64,000 nucleotides of DNA. It comes from Sphingobacteriales bacterium. Its GTDB lineage: Bacteria; Bacteroidota; Bacteroidia; Chitinophagales; Chitinophagaceae. How positions within the stretch are numbered: position 1 is the first letter of the stretch; each line of letters opens with the position of its first letter. The position numbers and the translations under genes were made by a program. The notes beneath the pieces were generated by a model. It did not search any database. It had not been told where the DNA came from and worked only from the letters and a program-made list of their open reading frames with translations. The stretch is from the NCBI GenBank assembly GCA_003963365.1, contig RXJG01000004.1, forward strand, positions 223,959 through 287,958. The letters are read 5' to 3'. Positions 55,090 through 64,000 of the stretch are shown here, one piece after another.

Positions 55090-56391
55090 TTATTTAAATG
55101 TGTTGTTAAACAATTGCCCCACTTTTTTTCCCTGTTCCTTTCCCTGCTCAATAGCTGAGCGATAATGAATACCTCCGTATAAACGGCTGATGCCTGCTTC
55201 ATCGGCAGCGGCCTGTATGGAGCTGAAATTTCTTTCCAAGCCGAGGTATTCTAATTCAGTTGTATCATGAAAGGAAATATTATCTCCAAAAATTTTTGAT
55301 AATACGGTGGCAGCTGTTGAAGTTATTACACTATGACCGCTGGTATATTCCGGAAAGGGTGGTGTTTGAAGAAAAGATGTCCAGGTTGGTTCTATTTTTT
55401 CCCTGATCACTGTAATCGGTCTAACCATCCTGCTGCGATATTTTTCCTCCCAGCAGGAAATAAATCCATCAAATATAGCTGCGGAAGCGAGTGCGTATGC
55501 TCTGGCAGTTTTAATTTCATCGGCATTTGTTTGTTTGCATAAAATGGAGATGATCCCCATCCAATGGCCACCCGGGGTGGTTTTTTTAGTGGCAAACATT
55601 AAATGCCCTTTATGTTCCGTTACAAAAGGATTATCATCCCAGTAATGAGCAATGGTATCCTGTTGTGCTGTAATATTTTTACTTACTGTGAATACCTCCA
55701 TTAGCTCTTTATAATACGAACTATTTTTATCCATACTATAAGGCGGCGGAAGAGCCGGTTTAAATTGAGCCGCAGAATCCATTAGTAATGGCTTTATCAG
55801 TGGCCAGTGTGGCTCTACTGCATCCGCATAATCTGGAGGTGTTTGCTGCCATTTTCCTTCTTCTTTAAACACACTGTATTTTGGCATACCCCTGGTTTTT
55901 TTGTAATTATCATCTGCAGATCTTTTTAATATCACCGATGCAATGGTATCGCCTAATGCAATCGAATTATTGTAAACACTTTCAGTAAGAGTACTTTCAA
56001 AATAATCCAGCATTCTCTTTTCCATAGTGTTAAAACTATCTTTTGAAAAAGTTAATCCACGGGCCACTTTAAAAAATGATTTAACTGCAGCTAAATTAAA
56101 GTCGTACTGCTTTGTTTTTTCCGGAAGAGGTATTTTATCAAATCCTTTTAATTGTGCAGTAACAGATGCTGCATTGGTTTTATATTTCAATGCTTCGTAG
56201 TAGGCAAGATTACTGTAAGCATAAATACGACTGGCAACCGGCGGAGTAAAAATATCATATACTATAACATCCGTTAACCGGTGAACACAATCATGCTGGA
56301 CGGAACTGATATTAATTGCTGCAGGTTTTTGTTTTTGATTACAACCAATACCGATGGATATTATTAGTAAAATAGAACTCAGTTTTTTCAT
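55090..56391 (-). CDS. Vanadium-dependent haloperoxidase-type PAP2 lipoprotein (first copy)
   Basis: 433 residues with a lipoprotein signal (lipobox GIGC). The three vanadate/phosphate-binding motifs are intact: KYRSRMVRP (about residue 317), EYTSGHSVITSTAATVLSK (about 345-363) and SRLYGGIHYRSA (about 401-412). These are shared by vanadium haloperoxidases and PAP2 acid phosphatases. The length and the N-terminal helical domain match the Bacteroidota haloperoxidase family. It could oxidise halides or hydrolyse phosphate. It follows the VCBS gene by 12 bp, so they form an operon. Confidence 0.78.
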   Translation of the reverse strand: MKKLSSILLIISIGIGCNQKQKPAAINISSVQHDCVHRLTDVIVYDIFTPPVASRIYAYSNLAYYEALKYKTNAASVTAQLKGFDKIPLPEKTKQYDFNLAAVKSFFKVARGLTFSKDSFNTMEKRMLDYFESTLTESVYNNSIALGDTIASVILKRSADDNYKKTRGMPKYSVFKEEGKWQQTPPDYADAVEPHWPLIKPLLMDSAAQFKPALPPPYSMDKNSSYYKELMEVFTVSKNITAQQDTIAHYWDDNPFVTEHKGHLMFATKKTTPGGHWMGIISILCKQTNADEIKTARAYALASAAIFDGFISCWEEKYRSRMVRPITVIREKIEPTWTSFLQTPPFPEYTSGHSVITSTAATVLSKIFGDNISFHDTTELEYLGLERNFSSIQAAADEAGISRLYGGIHYRSAIEQGKEQGKKVGQLFNNTFK

Positions 56392-56403
56392 AATGAATAC
56401 AGT

Positions 56404-59400
56404 TTACCGGATTTTTATTGTTCTTTTTTGATTTTTATTGTTGATGATTTCTACCGATGCAATAGCAGGATTTAGTAATACAAACCTGGAAGACTGGGAA
56501 AGAAAAGATGAACCATAATTAAATTCTTCTTTCCGGGTTTGCCCGTTTTTTAAATGTATTAAAGCATAGATATCGTTATTATCCAAAGGAAACAACTGAA
56601 AGTCATTTCTTCCGGATAATATTTTTATTCTTCCTCCATTTTGTCCTGCGAACATACATAAACGACTATTGTTGTTGAGTTGTATTAATGATTTTGCATT
56701 ACCTGGTATATACATTCCGCTTTCAAGAATAGACAACGGTGAAAAATTTCCTTTACCATCACCTTTTAAAATTAACCCGTTTAAAGCATCGTAGCGGCCA
56801 AGATAGGGTGCCATTGAAAATTCATTTCCAACTAAAGCAATATCCATATTACCATCTCCATTAAAATCGTTGGCTTGTATACTATAAACCGGGGCAAACT
56901 GAGCTTCTGCCGGTAAGGCATGTATTACAAATTGCATGTTTCCTTTGTTCTCTATCCAGCAGGTATGAAAATTATTTACTGATAATTGTAAGGCATCTTT
57001 CATCTGGGCTTCTGTAAAAATATTTTTCATATCTGTCTTTGCATACGAAGCATAATTGGGAAACTTTTCTTTCATCGCCGTCATCTCTTTAATAAAATCA
57101 TCTCTTCCGGCTATAGGGAATTCATTCCATTGCGGGTTGGATAAAGAAGTGGGTAACCAGGTGCTGAATACTGCATCAAAACTTCCATTATTATCAAAGT
57201 CTTTGGCAATTACTTTTGCCGGATATTTTTCCGATGGCTGTATAAAACCATTGGTTCCATAATTCCCCACTATATAATCCATATCACCATCATTATCTAT
57301 GTCAGCGGCTGTTATGCTGTTCCACCAGCCGGTGTCGGTTTTAAGTGAAGTAGTGACCGGAGAGAACTTACCCTGTTGATTTTTCAGAATAGTTACCGGC
57401 ATCCATTCTCCCGCTAAAACAAGATCGACCCAACCATCATTATCTGCGTCACTCCACACAGCATCGCTGATTAACCCAATATCAGTTAATGCAGGTGCAA
57501 TTTCTTTTGTTACATCAGTAAACTTAATGACACCATTTTTACTATCATTACGAAGAATAAAACTGCTTACTGCTTTGGGATAACTGCCGGGCAACACTCT
57601 GCCGCCCACAAATAAATCTAAATCACCATCATGGTCATAGTCTGCAGCTTTTACACAACTCTTAGCTGTGTAATTTGGAATTAATGCAGCGACATCTTCT
57701 TTAAAATTTCCTTTACCGTCATTGATATAAAAATGGTCAGCATAGTCTTTTGAACCGGGTTCATTCTCACTTCCGCCACTGGCAATATAAATATCCAGGT
57801 CATTGTCTCCATCTGCATCAAACAAACAGATACCGGCATCATCCTGGTATTTCTCTCCAATTGAATCAATTATTTTCTTTAAAGAAAACTTTCCTGCATC
57901 ACCCTGTAAAAAAGCAGTAGCATAATAAGGTGAGCCACCACCCACTACAACATCATCTTTTCCATCACCATTAATATCTCCTGCTGCCAGTACGGGTCCA
58001 TACTGACTTAATTTATGCGGCAACAGTTTTTGTATATTAAAATCAATAAAATCGTATTCACGGAATATAAAATCAATACCTGATTGTTTAGTGAAGTCAG
58101 TAAACCAGCTATTCGTTGCTAAAAAATTTACAGGATAGTTTTCTGCAGCACTATTGATATCATATTTAATAGTGATGTTCTGATTGCAGGCCACATTTTT
58201 TATTACCTGTTTTTTTGCATTAGGCCAAATTACCACCACTGAATCAATGGTTGTAACATCACCCATTCCAAAATGAGCAATATTTTCTACAGATGACATA
58301 TAGCCCCGGTATGGAGTGTTGTCATAAACTTGTTGCCTGTTTTGATAAAACAATTTGATAATAGCACCTATTCCATTTTTATTAAGTGAATCTCCCTGCA
58401 ATTGTACACGCAGGTAATTCGATTTTTTATCTTTATTATCATTTAAGGTATTTTCTAATAAAGTAGCTTCCATGTTAGTGTTATTGATCACTACATCCAA
58501 ATCTCCATCCCGGTCAAAATCAGCATAGGCCATGCCAGCAGAAAAAGTTGGGGTATCCCATCCCCATTCTTTTGTTTTATCAGTAAAAGTTATATCGCCG
58601 TTATTGTGAAAGATATTATTGGGAATTTTTACCGAAGGCAATTGTTTCAGCATTTCCATGGCAGGTGTACGGGCCATTGCGTTGTTACGATAGGCAATAA
58701 AATCCATGTCTGACATATCGTTGGGCAATCCATTTGATATCATCAAATCACGGTAACCATCATTATCAACATCAACTAATAACGGAGCCCAGCTCCAGTC
58801 TGTTTGCGCCACACCAGCATAATAACCTACTTCACTAAATACAGGGTGACCGATGGAATCGTTATCCATTATTTTGGGGCCACGGTTTAATTGCAGTGTG
58901 TTTCTTACATATTGATGAATATATCCAAACTGGGCTGAGTTCTGATAAGTTTGATAGGTAATGTCATTCAGCATCATCTTCTGCCGGTAATTATCTCTTG
59001 GTGCCATATCCAGTTCAATAATATCAGCCAGCCCATCATTATTGATATCTGCAATATCATTACCCATGGCATTTTTACTGGTGTGTTTAAAATAATCAGC
59101 ACACTGGTCAGTAAAAGTTCCGTTTTTATTGTTGATGTAAAGATGATTGTTGGAGAGGTAATCATTACTCACATAAATATCTTTCCACCCATCGTTATTA
59201 ATATCAACGATATTTACTCCGAGGCCATATCCTTCTATTAATATACCAGCCTGTTTTGATACATCGGTAAACACAGGGTGTTTTAATGAATCATTCCAGT
59301 CGTTTCTCAGCAATTTATCCGTATTGGGCCAGCTGCCATCTGTATGTATGGGCCGGAATTCATTAGGATAAGTTCCATCCAATTCATTTACCAGTATATA

Positions 59401-59964
59401 AGCATCCAAATCACCATCATTATCATAATCAAAGAAAGCAGTCATTTGAGTGCTGGAATTATCTGCCAGTCCATATTCTTTTGCTTCTTCTTTAAAAGTT
59501 GGAATACCGGTTGTTTTATCTACTCCCTGATTTATGTATAATAAATTTTTCCGTTCTTCAACAGGAAGTAATACAGCAGCACTCACATAAATATCCATCA
59601 GCCCGTCGTTATTAATATCAATTATGCTAACTCCTTTGCTCCAGCGGCCCATGCCATTAACCCCTGCCTTATCTGTAATATCTTCAAACTGCATGTTTCC
59701 TTTGTTCAGGTAAAGTTTATTGGGCACCAGGTTACCGGTAAAATAAATATCGGGCAGGCTATCATTGTTAAAATCACCTATACCCACACCGCCGCCATTA
59801 TAGAGGTACTCATAGCGAAGTACATTCAGTGTATCATTTTCTTTTATGAGATTATTAAAGTGAATACCACTTTGATCGGGAGATATATTTTTAAATAATG
59901 GATGAGTACGGTTGCAGGAAATAATTGCCAGTGCAACCAATACGATCATAAACGTATATTTCAT
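56404..59964 (-). CDS. Giant FG-GAP/VCBS and ASPIC/UnbV surface lipoprotein (third copy)
   Basis: 1186 residues with lipobox AIISC. The first propeller includes GDFNNDSLPDIYFTGN, IDINNDGLMDIYV, DINNDGLADIIELDMA and DFDRDGDLDVVI. The ASPIC/UnbV domain has PYRGYMSSVENIAHFGMGD and a WPNAKK strand. A second propeller (GDINGDGKDDVVVGG, DFNGDGNMDIALVG) follows, with about 60 extra C-terminal residues (FNYGSSFLSQSSRF). It is paralogous to the copies at 47369 and 50698 but divergently transcribed from GH65 and co-transcribed with the haloperoxidase-type gene. Confidence 0.8.
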   Translation of the reverse strand: MKYTFMIVLVALAIISCNRTHPLFKNISPDQSGIHFNNLIKENDTLNVLRYEYLYNGGGVGIGDFNNDSLPDIYFTGNLVPNKLYLNKGNMQFEDITDKAGVNGMGRWSKGVSIIDINNDGLMDIYVSAAVLLPVEERKNLLYINQGVDKTTGIPTFKEEAKEYGLADNSSTQMTAFFDYDNDGDLDAYILVNELDGTYPNEFRPIHTDGSWPNTDKLLRNDWNDSLKHPVFTDVSKQAGILIEGYGLGVNIVDINNDGWKDIYVSNDYLSNNHLYINNKNGTFTDQCADYFKHTSKNAMGNDIADINNDGLADIIELDMAPRDNYRQKMMLNDITYQTYQNSAQFGYIHQYVRNTLQLNRGPKIMDNDSIGHPVFSEVGYYAGVAQTDWSWAPLLVDVDNDGYRDLMISNGLPNDMSDMDFIAYRNNAMARTPAMEMLKQLPSVKIPNNIFHNNGDITFTDKTKEWGWDTPTFSAGMAYADFDRDGDLDVVINNTNMEATLLENTLNDNKDKKSNYLRVQLQGDSLNKNGIGAIIKLFYQNRQQVYDNTPYRGYMSSVENIAHFGMGDVTTIDSVVVIWPNAKKQVIKNVACNQNITIKYDINSAAENYPVNFLATNSWFTDFTKQSGIDFIFREYDFIDFNIQKLLPHKLSQYGPVLAAGDINGDGKDDVVVGGGSPYYATAFLQGDAGKFSLKKIIDSIGEKYQDDAGICLFDADGDNDLDIYIASGGSENEPGSKDYADHFYINDGKGNFKEDVAALIPNYTAKSCVKAADYDHDGDLDLFVGGRVLPGSYPKAVSSFILRNDSKNGVIKFTDVTKEIAPALTDIGLISDAVWSDADNDGWVDLVLAGEWMPVTILKNQQGKFSPVTTSLKTDTGWWNSITAADIDNDGDMDYIVGNYGTNGFIQPSEKYPAKVIAKDFDNNGSFDAVFSTWLPTSLSNPQWNEFPIAGRDDFIKEMTAMKEKFPNYASYAKTDMKNIFTEAQMKDALQLSVNNFHTCWIENKGNMQFVIHALPAEAQFAPVYSIQANDFNGDGNMDIALVGNEFSMAPYLGRYDALNGLILKGDGKGNFSPLSILESGMYIPGNAKSLIQLNNNSRLCMFAGQNGGRIKILSGRNDFQLFPLDNNDIYALIHLKNGQTRKEEFNYGSSFLSQSSRFVLLNPAIASVEIINNKNQKRTIKIR

Positions 59965-60002
59965 TTTCTCTCGGCAGTTTAATGGAACAGGTGAAAGGAT
60001 TT

Positions 60003-60034
60003 ACAAAATATATTTTACAGTGAATATATATTGT
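60003..60034. promoter_or_regulatory. Imperfect inverted repeat in the VCBS/GH65 divergent promoter region
   Basis: Arms 60003-60014 and 60023-60034 match 11 of 12 around an 8-bp centre. It lies in the 102-bp divergent gap and differs from the LacI palindrome. It is AT-rich, so chance is possible. Confidence 0.3.
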
Positions 60035-60066
60035 AATTTAGCCCCTCACAGATTTATAAAGGTCGT

Positions 60067-62109
60067 ATGAAAAAGCAAATATTTTCAGTTATTCTTTCAA
60101 CTTTTTTAATAACATCTACTGCAACGATTGCACAACAACCAGACCCCTGGAAAATACAGGCAACAAATATTGATCCGGCTAATTATTACGGAATCACAGT
60201 AGCCAATGGCATGGTGGGAATAGTGTCATCCCCGGAACCGTTTAAAGTAAAAGATGTGGTACTGGCTGGGGCATACGACCTCTATGGCCGGGGCCGGGTA
60301 AGTAATTTTCTTCGCAGCTTTAACCTGCTCAATTCTTATTTAGAAGTGGATGGCAGAAGGGTGGACAAAGGCAATGTGAGCAATATGAAGCAGGAGCTGG
60401 ATATGCGTCATGCCAGTTTTACTGCTTCTTTTAATATGGGTGATAAAGCTGCCATCAGTTATACGTATTACTCGCTGCGTCACTTACCGTTTACTGTATT
60501 GATGGATGTGACGGTAACAGCAACGAAGGATATTACGATTACAGGCGCCAGTGTAATGGAAGCACCGGATGCATTGAAAGATGTTCAGAATTATTACAAT
60601 GAAATTGATCGTCCGCATACTACTATCAGTTTATTGACTTCTTCAGCAAAAAGCCCTACCGGAAAATTATTAATGTGTGCATCCAATTCTTTTATGTTCA
60701 GCGAGGCACATGGCAGCGAACCAAGAGTGATACATGAAATGTGGGATAATAATATGCACCTGGTAAAATTCAGCCGTAAAATAAAAGCCGGAGAAACTTA
60801 TCGCTATTCTATTGTAGGTTCATCTATCACCTCTGCTCATCATGATGATCCATTAAATGAGGCAGAGCGGATGACTATTTATGCCAAGTTACAGGGTAGA
60901 GACCGGTTAATAGAATTTCATAATAAAGCATGGGATGAATTATGGAAGAGTGATATCATTATTGAAGGAGATGCACAAAGCCAGCAGGATGTACACAGTA
61001 TGTTATATCATCTGTATTCGTTTGTAAGAGAAGGTACAGCTTTATCTCCTTCACCAATGGGATTAAGCGGGTTGGGATATAATGGGCATGTATTCTGGGA
61101 TACTGAATTGTGGATGTATCCTTCCATACTGGTATTGCATCCTGAAATAGCAAAGAGTCTTGTTGAATACAGGTATCAAAGATTAGAGGCAGCAAAACGT
61201 AACGCCTTTAACCGTGGATACAAAGGAGCTATGTTTCCATGGGAAAGTGCAGAGACAGGTGTGGAAGAAACGCCGGTATGGGCTTTAAGCGGACCATTTG
61301 AACATCACATTACCGCTTGTGTTGGAATAGCAGCCTGGAATTACTATTGTGTTACTCAGGATAAGCAATGGCTCAAAGAAAAGGGCTGGCCGTTGTTATC
61401 GGCCACAGCAGATTTCTGGGCAAGTCGTGTTGAAAGAAACGGACCGGGCAAATATGATATTAAAAATGTAGTAGCGGCAGATGAATGGGCGGAGAATGTA
61501 GATAATAATGCATTTACCAATGCAGCAGCTAAAGCCAATCTTCAATTCGCTACAGAGGCAGCAAAAGTTTTAGGTATTGCACCGGACGCCGATTGGATAA
61601 ATGTGGCCAATAATATTCCTATTCTTAAGTTTCCTGATGGCATTACTAAAGAACATGCTGCTTACAATGGAGAAGGAATTAAACAGGCAGACGTAAACTT
61701 ATTGGCTTACCCGTTAAAAGAAATTACCGATCCTAAACTAATAAGGAAAGACCTTGAATATTATGAGCAAAGAGTGCCTAATGAAGGAACACCCGCTATG
61801 ACACAGGGAGTTTTTGCATTGCTCTATTCAAGATTAGGAGATGGGGAGAAGGCTTATCACTGGTTTAAAGATGCTTATGTTCCCAATCTTAATCCGCCGT
61901 TACGGGTGATAGCAGAAACCAAAGGCGGAACAAATCCATACTTCTCAACCGGCGCCGGAGGTATCATCCAGGCTATGCTGATGGGTTTTGGGGGGTTAGA
62001 TATTACGCCGAAGGGGATAGTACAGGTAAAATCAAAATTACCAGCTGCATGGAAGAGCTTAACGCTAACAGGTGTTGGTACAGAAAAGAAAACTTTTGTA
62101 ATAAAATAG
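60067..62109 (+). CDS. Secreted glycoside hydrolase family 65 enzyme
   Basis: 680 residues with a signal peptide ending TIAQ. It is built on the (alpha/alpha)6 catalytic barrel, with GHVFWDTELWMYPSIL and AADEWAENVDNNAFTN carrying the candidate general acid Glu473. GH65 members are phosphorylases or hydrolases acting on alpha-glucosides (trehalose, maltose, kojibiose, nigerose). The C-terminal VIAETKGGTNPYFSTGAGG replaces the usual phosphate-binding region, favouring a hydrolase. A kojibiose-hydrolase-type activity, known for Bacteroidota GH65, is a reasonable guess. It lacks the large N-terminal domain size of typical phosphorylases (~750 residues). Confidence 0.85.
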   Translation: MKKQIFSVILSTFLITSTATIAQQPDPWKIQATNIDPANYYGITVANGMVGIVSSPEPFKVKDVVLAGAYDLYGRGRVSNFLRSFNLLNSYLEVDGRRVDKGNVSNMKQELDMRHASFTASFNMGDKAAISYTYYSLRHLPFTVLMDVTVTATKDITITGASVMEAPDALKDVQNYYNEIDRPHTTISLLTSSAKSPTGKLLMCASNSFMFSEAHGSEPRVIHEMWDNNMHLVKFSRKIKAGETYRYSIVGSSITSAHHDDPLNEAERMTIYAKLQGRDRLIEFHNKAWDELWKSDIIIEGDAQSQQDVHSMLYHLYSFVREGTALSPSPMGLSGLGYNGHVFWDTELWMYPSILVLHPEIAKSLVEYRYQRLEAAKRNAFNRGYKGAMFPWESAETGVEETPVWALSGPFEHHITACVGIAAWNYYCVTQDKQWLKEKGWPLLSATADFWASRVERNGPGKYDIKNVVAADEWAENVDNNAFTNAAAKANLQFATEAAKVLGIAPDADWINVANNIPILKFPDGITKEHAAYNGEGIKQADVNLLAYPLKEITDPKLIRKDLEYYEQRVPNEGTPAMTQGVFALLYSRLGDGEKAYHWFKDAYVPNLNPPLRVIAETKGGTNPYFSTGAGGIIQAMLMGFGGLDITPKGIVQVKSKLPAAWKSLTLTGVGTEKKTFVIK

Positions 62110-62113
62110 CCGG

Positions 62114-62136
62114 TTTAACGCAGCTTTTCCGTTAAA
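62114..62136 (+). terminator. Weak hairpin after GH65
   Basis: TTTAACG/CGTTAAA stem (62114-62120 and 62130-62136) with a 9-nt loop, followed by TCTTTTAT. It is short and AT-rich and lies 4 bp after the GH65 stop, so it may attenuate. Confidence 0.35.
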
Positions 62137-62159
62137 TCTTTTATCTTACAGGCGTAATA

Positions 62160-62726
62160 ATGACTGCTTTGAGGAAGATTCTTGCTATACTTGTCCTTTT
62201 TATGCTGGCATTTAACTGGTTTGGTTACCGGTTAATGTTCAATTACATGCAGGAGCAAAAAGATACTCAGCTTGAAGCAAAATTTGACAATAACTCCTAC
62301 GACGAATCTCAGCTTATAGAAATACGGGTTCCACTAAATATGCCTTACCAGAATAACTGGTCAGAATTTGAACGTTATGATGGTGAGATTACCGTAAAAG
62401 GTGTTCTGTATAAGTATGTAAAACGTAAAGTGGAAAACAATGAACTGGTGTTATTGTGTTATCCCAACAGCGATAAAATGCATTTATTAAACGCCAGGGA
62501 TGAGTTCTTCAAATTAGCCAACGATTTTCAACAGCATAACGATAGTAAAAAACCAACTGCGCCCAGCACAGAGTCATTTAAAAACTTTGTGACTGAATAT
62601 GTGCAGCAGGAAAATAACTGGCAGCTGGATGCGTATGCTGTAAAAAAGGGGTTATATATCGAGTATAATTTATCTTCACTTCCCGAAGGCCACTTGCCTT
62701 CACCTGAACAGCCTCCTGAAATTTAA
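62160..62726 (+). CDS. Single-pass membrane protein of unknown function
   Basis: 188 residues. One N-terminal hydrophobic helix (about 6-25) acts as an anchor. The soluble part has VPLNMPYQNNWSEFERYDGE, GVLYKYVKRKVENNELVLLC and a Pro-rich C-terminus ending PSPEQPPEI. I recognise no family, although similar small proteins occur near TonB-receptor genes in this group. It follows GH65 by 50 bp and precedes the haloperoxidase-type gene by 80 bp, all in one direction. Confidence 0.6.
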   Translation: MTALRKILAILVLFMLAFNWFGYRLMFNYMQEQKDTQLEAKFDNNSYDESQLIEIRVPLNMPYQNNWSEFERYDGEITVKGVLYKYVKRKVENNELVLLCYPNSDKMHLLNARDEFFKLANDFQQHNDSKKPTAPSTESFKNFVTEYVQQENNWQLDAYAVKKGLYIEYNLSSLPEGHLPSPEQPPEI

Positions 62727-62806
62727 TGGGGGTTTATATTTTTATACTGCCGCTGTAGAAAGTACAACAGATTCCTATTGACTTAATTTTAAAAGATTTT
62801 TTCTTA

Positions 62807-64000
62807 ATGAAATATTTATTGGCAACTGTATGCCTGTTGCTGGCTATACAGTCTTGTAAGCATAAAGAAGGTGATTATTCAAAATTGACAAATGATCCTT
62901 TGCTGTATTGTAAAACAGTAAAAAAGCTAAACGATATTGTTCTGGAAAATAATTTTCCTCCCATGATTGCCTGCCGCAATTATGCATATGCAAATATTGC
63001 AGCGTATGAATGTGTGGCAGCAGGAGATAACAATTATCAATCTTTATCCGGGCAAATTAAACATCTTCCCGAAATGCCCAAACCGGAAGCAGGAAAGAAA
63101 ATTGATTTTCACCTGGCAGCTTTATTTGCTTTTACCAAAGTAGGTAATGCGGTTACTTTTCCGGAAGGAAGTATGATGGGTTATTATGATGAATTAAAAC
63201 ATATGGCTGATTCAGCCGGTATGCCTTCAGATGTATTGGAAAATACTATTGCTTTTTCTGATACCATTGTTGGTACTATTATGAAATGGAGTAAGAAAGA
63301 TAATTATGCGCAAACAAGAACAGCCTCTAAATATACCGTAACAGATTCACCCGGCAGATGGATCCCCACTCCGCCTATGTATGCACAGGCGGTAGAACCA
63401 CACTGGAGAGAAATTAGAACATTGGTGCTGGATAGTGCTTCACAGTTTATGCCCGTTCGCCCGGTTAAGTTTGATGTTACTAATAAAAACAGTGAGTATT
63501 ATAAATACATGCTGGAAGTTAAAAATATCGGTGACAGTTTAACGGATGAACAAAAACATATTGCTGATTTCTGGGATGATAATCCGTTTAAATTAAATGT
63601 AAGTGGTCACGTAATGTTTGCCACCAAACGTTTTTCGCCTCCCGGTCACTGGATGAATATTGTAGGTATTGGAGCTAAAGCGGCGCAGGCAGACTTTGCA
63701 ACAACAGTAGCTGCTTATACTAAAACCAGTATTGCTGTATTTGATGCCTTTATTAGTTGCTGGGATGAGAAATACCGCAGCAATTATGTTCGTCCGGAAA
63801 CTATCATCAATAAATACGTTAGCGCTGAATGGCGTCCTTATATTCAAACCCCTCCATTCCCTTCTTATACCAGCGGTCATGCTACTAACTCAGCAGCGGC
63901 TGCCGAAGTAATGACAGAATTCTTTGGTGATAATCTTTCCTTCACCGACACTTCATTACTGGAATTTGGTATCAAAAACAGGCAAATTCTTTCTTTCCGT
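62807..64000 (+). CDS. Vanadium-dependent haloperoxidase-type PAP2 lipoprotein (second copy, partial)
   Basis: Runs 398 codons from an ATG at 62807 to the right edge without a stop. Lipobox IQSC. It aligns along its length with the first copy: NPFKLNVSGHVMFATKRF, DEKYRSNYVRP (about residue 321) and SYTSGHATNSAAAAEVM (about 352). The third motif (RxxxGIH type) lies beyond the window. The activity options are the same as for the first copy. It probably belongs to one transcript with GH65 and the 188-residue membrane gene. Confidence 0.8.
   Translation, partial: MKYLLATVCLLLAIQSCKHKEGDYSKLTNDPLLYCKTVKKLNDIVLENNFPPMIACRNYAYANIAAYECVAAGDNNYQSLSGQIKHLPEMPKPEAGKKIDFHLAALFAFTKVGNAVTFPEGSMMGYYDELKHMADSAGMPSDVLENTIAFSDTIVGTIMKWSKKDNYAQTRTASKYTVTDSPGRWIPTPPMYAQAVEPHWREIRTLVLDSASQFMPVRPVKFDVTNKNSEYYKYMLEVKNIGDSLTDEQKHIADFWDDNPFKLNVSGHVMFATKRFSPPGHWMNIVGIGAKAAQADFATTVAAYTKTSIAVFDAFISCWDEKYRSNYVRPETIINKYVSAEWRPYIQTPPFPSYTSGHATNSAAAAEVMTEFFGDNLSFTDTSLLEFGIKNRQILSFR

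Noticed and set aside
1..64000. CRISPR arrays, rRNA, tRNA, insertion sequences
   Set aside because: No spaced repeats, tRNA-like folds, rRNA motifs or transposase signatures were seen by reading.

Overview
The window is chromosomal DNA of a member of the Bacteroidota, most likely family Chitinophagaceae. The evidence is Bacteroidota-type -7 boxes (TAnnTTTG), a SusC/SusD pair, the gliding protein GldC, a type IX secretion (T9SS) sorted metalloprotease, DUF6089 and DUF4290 proteins, Asp-type MurA and AT-rich intergenic DNA. No rRNA, tRNA, CRISPR array, transposase, integrase or phage gene was seen. The species assignment is inference.

Layout. 1-5802: an edge-truncated membrane-anchored GH18-like protein, an MprF-like lipid aminoacylase overlapping a VirJ-type serine hydrolase, and a NodB-type deacetylase lipoprotein. 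5947-21325: two complete heavy-metal RND efflux operons (CzcCBA type) facing each other. The left one follows a two-component system. The right one follows a 132-residue exported protein and a perfect 21-bp tandem repeat. Between them lie the decayed remnant of an OprB-type porin and a DUF2279 gene. 21534-33243: mostly minus-strand housekeeping and secreted proteins (large metzincin, CNNM/CorC-type protein, guanylate kinase, HTH protein, metallo-beta-lactamase-fold hydrolase, MurA, DUF4290, T9SS metalloprotease). 33884-41322: plus-strand genes, namely a glycosyltransferase, gldC, yqeY, cvpA, an alpha/beta hydrolase, a CBS protein, a short BamA/TamA-like barrel, NAD kinase and DUF6089.

41323-64000 is the most unusual part. 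A LacI-family repressor with a perfect 14-bp palindrome upstream sits divergent to a frameshifted SusC and a SusD. Around them are three 1100-1186-residue FG-GAP/VCBS + ASPIC/UnbV lipoproteins, two vanadium-haloperoxidase-type PAP2 lipoproteins, a secreted GH65 enzyme and small unknowns. It looks like a polysaccharide-utilization-type locus joined to surface haloperoxidase/phosphatase-like enzymes and large calcium-binding beta-propeller lipoproteins. The substrate cannot be read from sequence. An alpha-glucoside such as a kojibiose-type glycan, or a decorated or phenolic one, is a reasonable hypothesis.

How the genes work together. Metal efflux: a sensor kinase and regulator probably control the left CzcCBA. 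Envelope charge: MprF adds an amino acid to phosphatidylglycerol and the VirJ-like hydrolase may remove it. LacI locus: SusD captures ligand, SusC imports it, GH65 releases glucose, and the VCBS lipoproteins and haloperoxidases may bind or modify the substrate at the cell surface.
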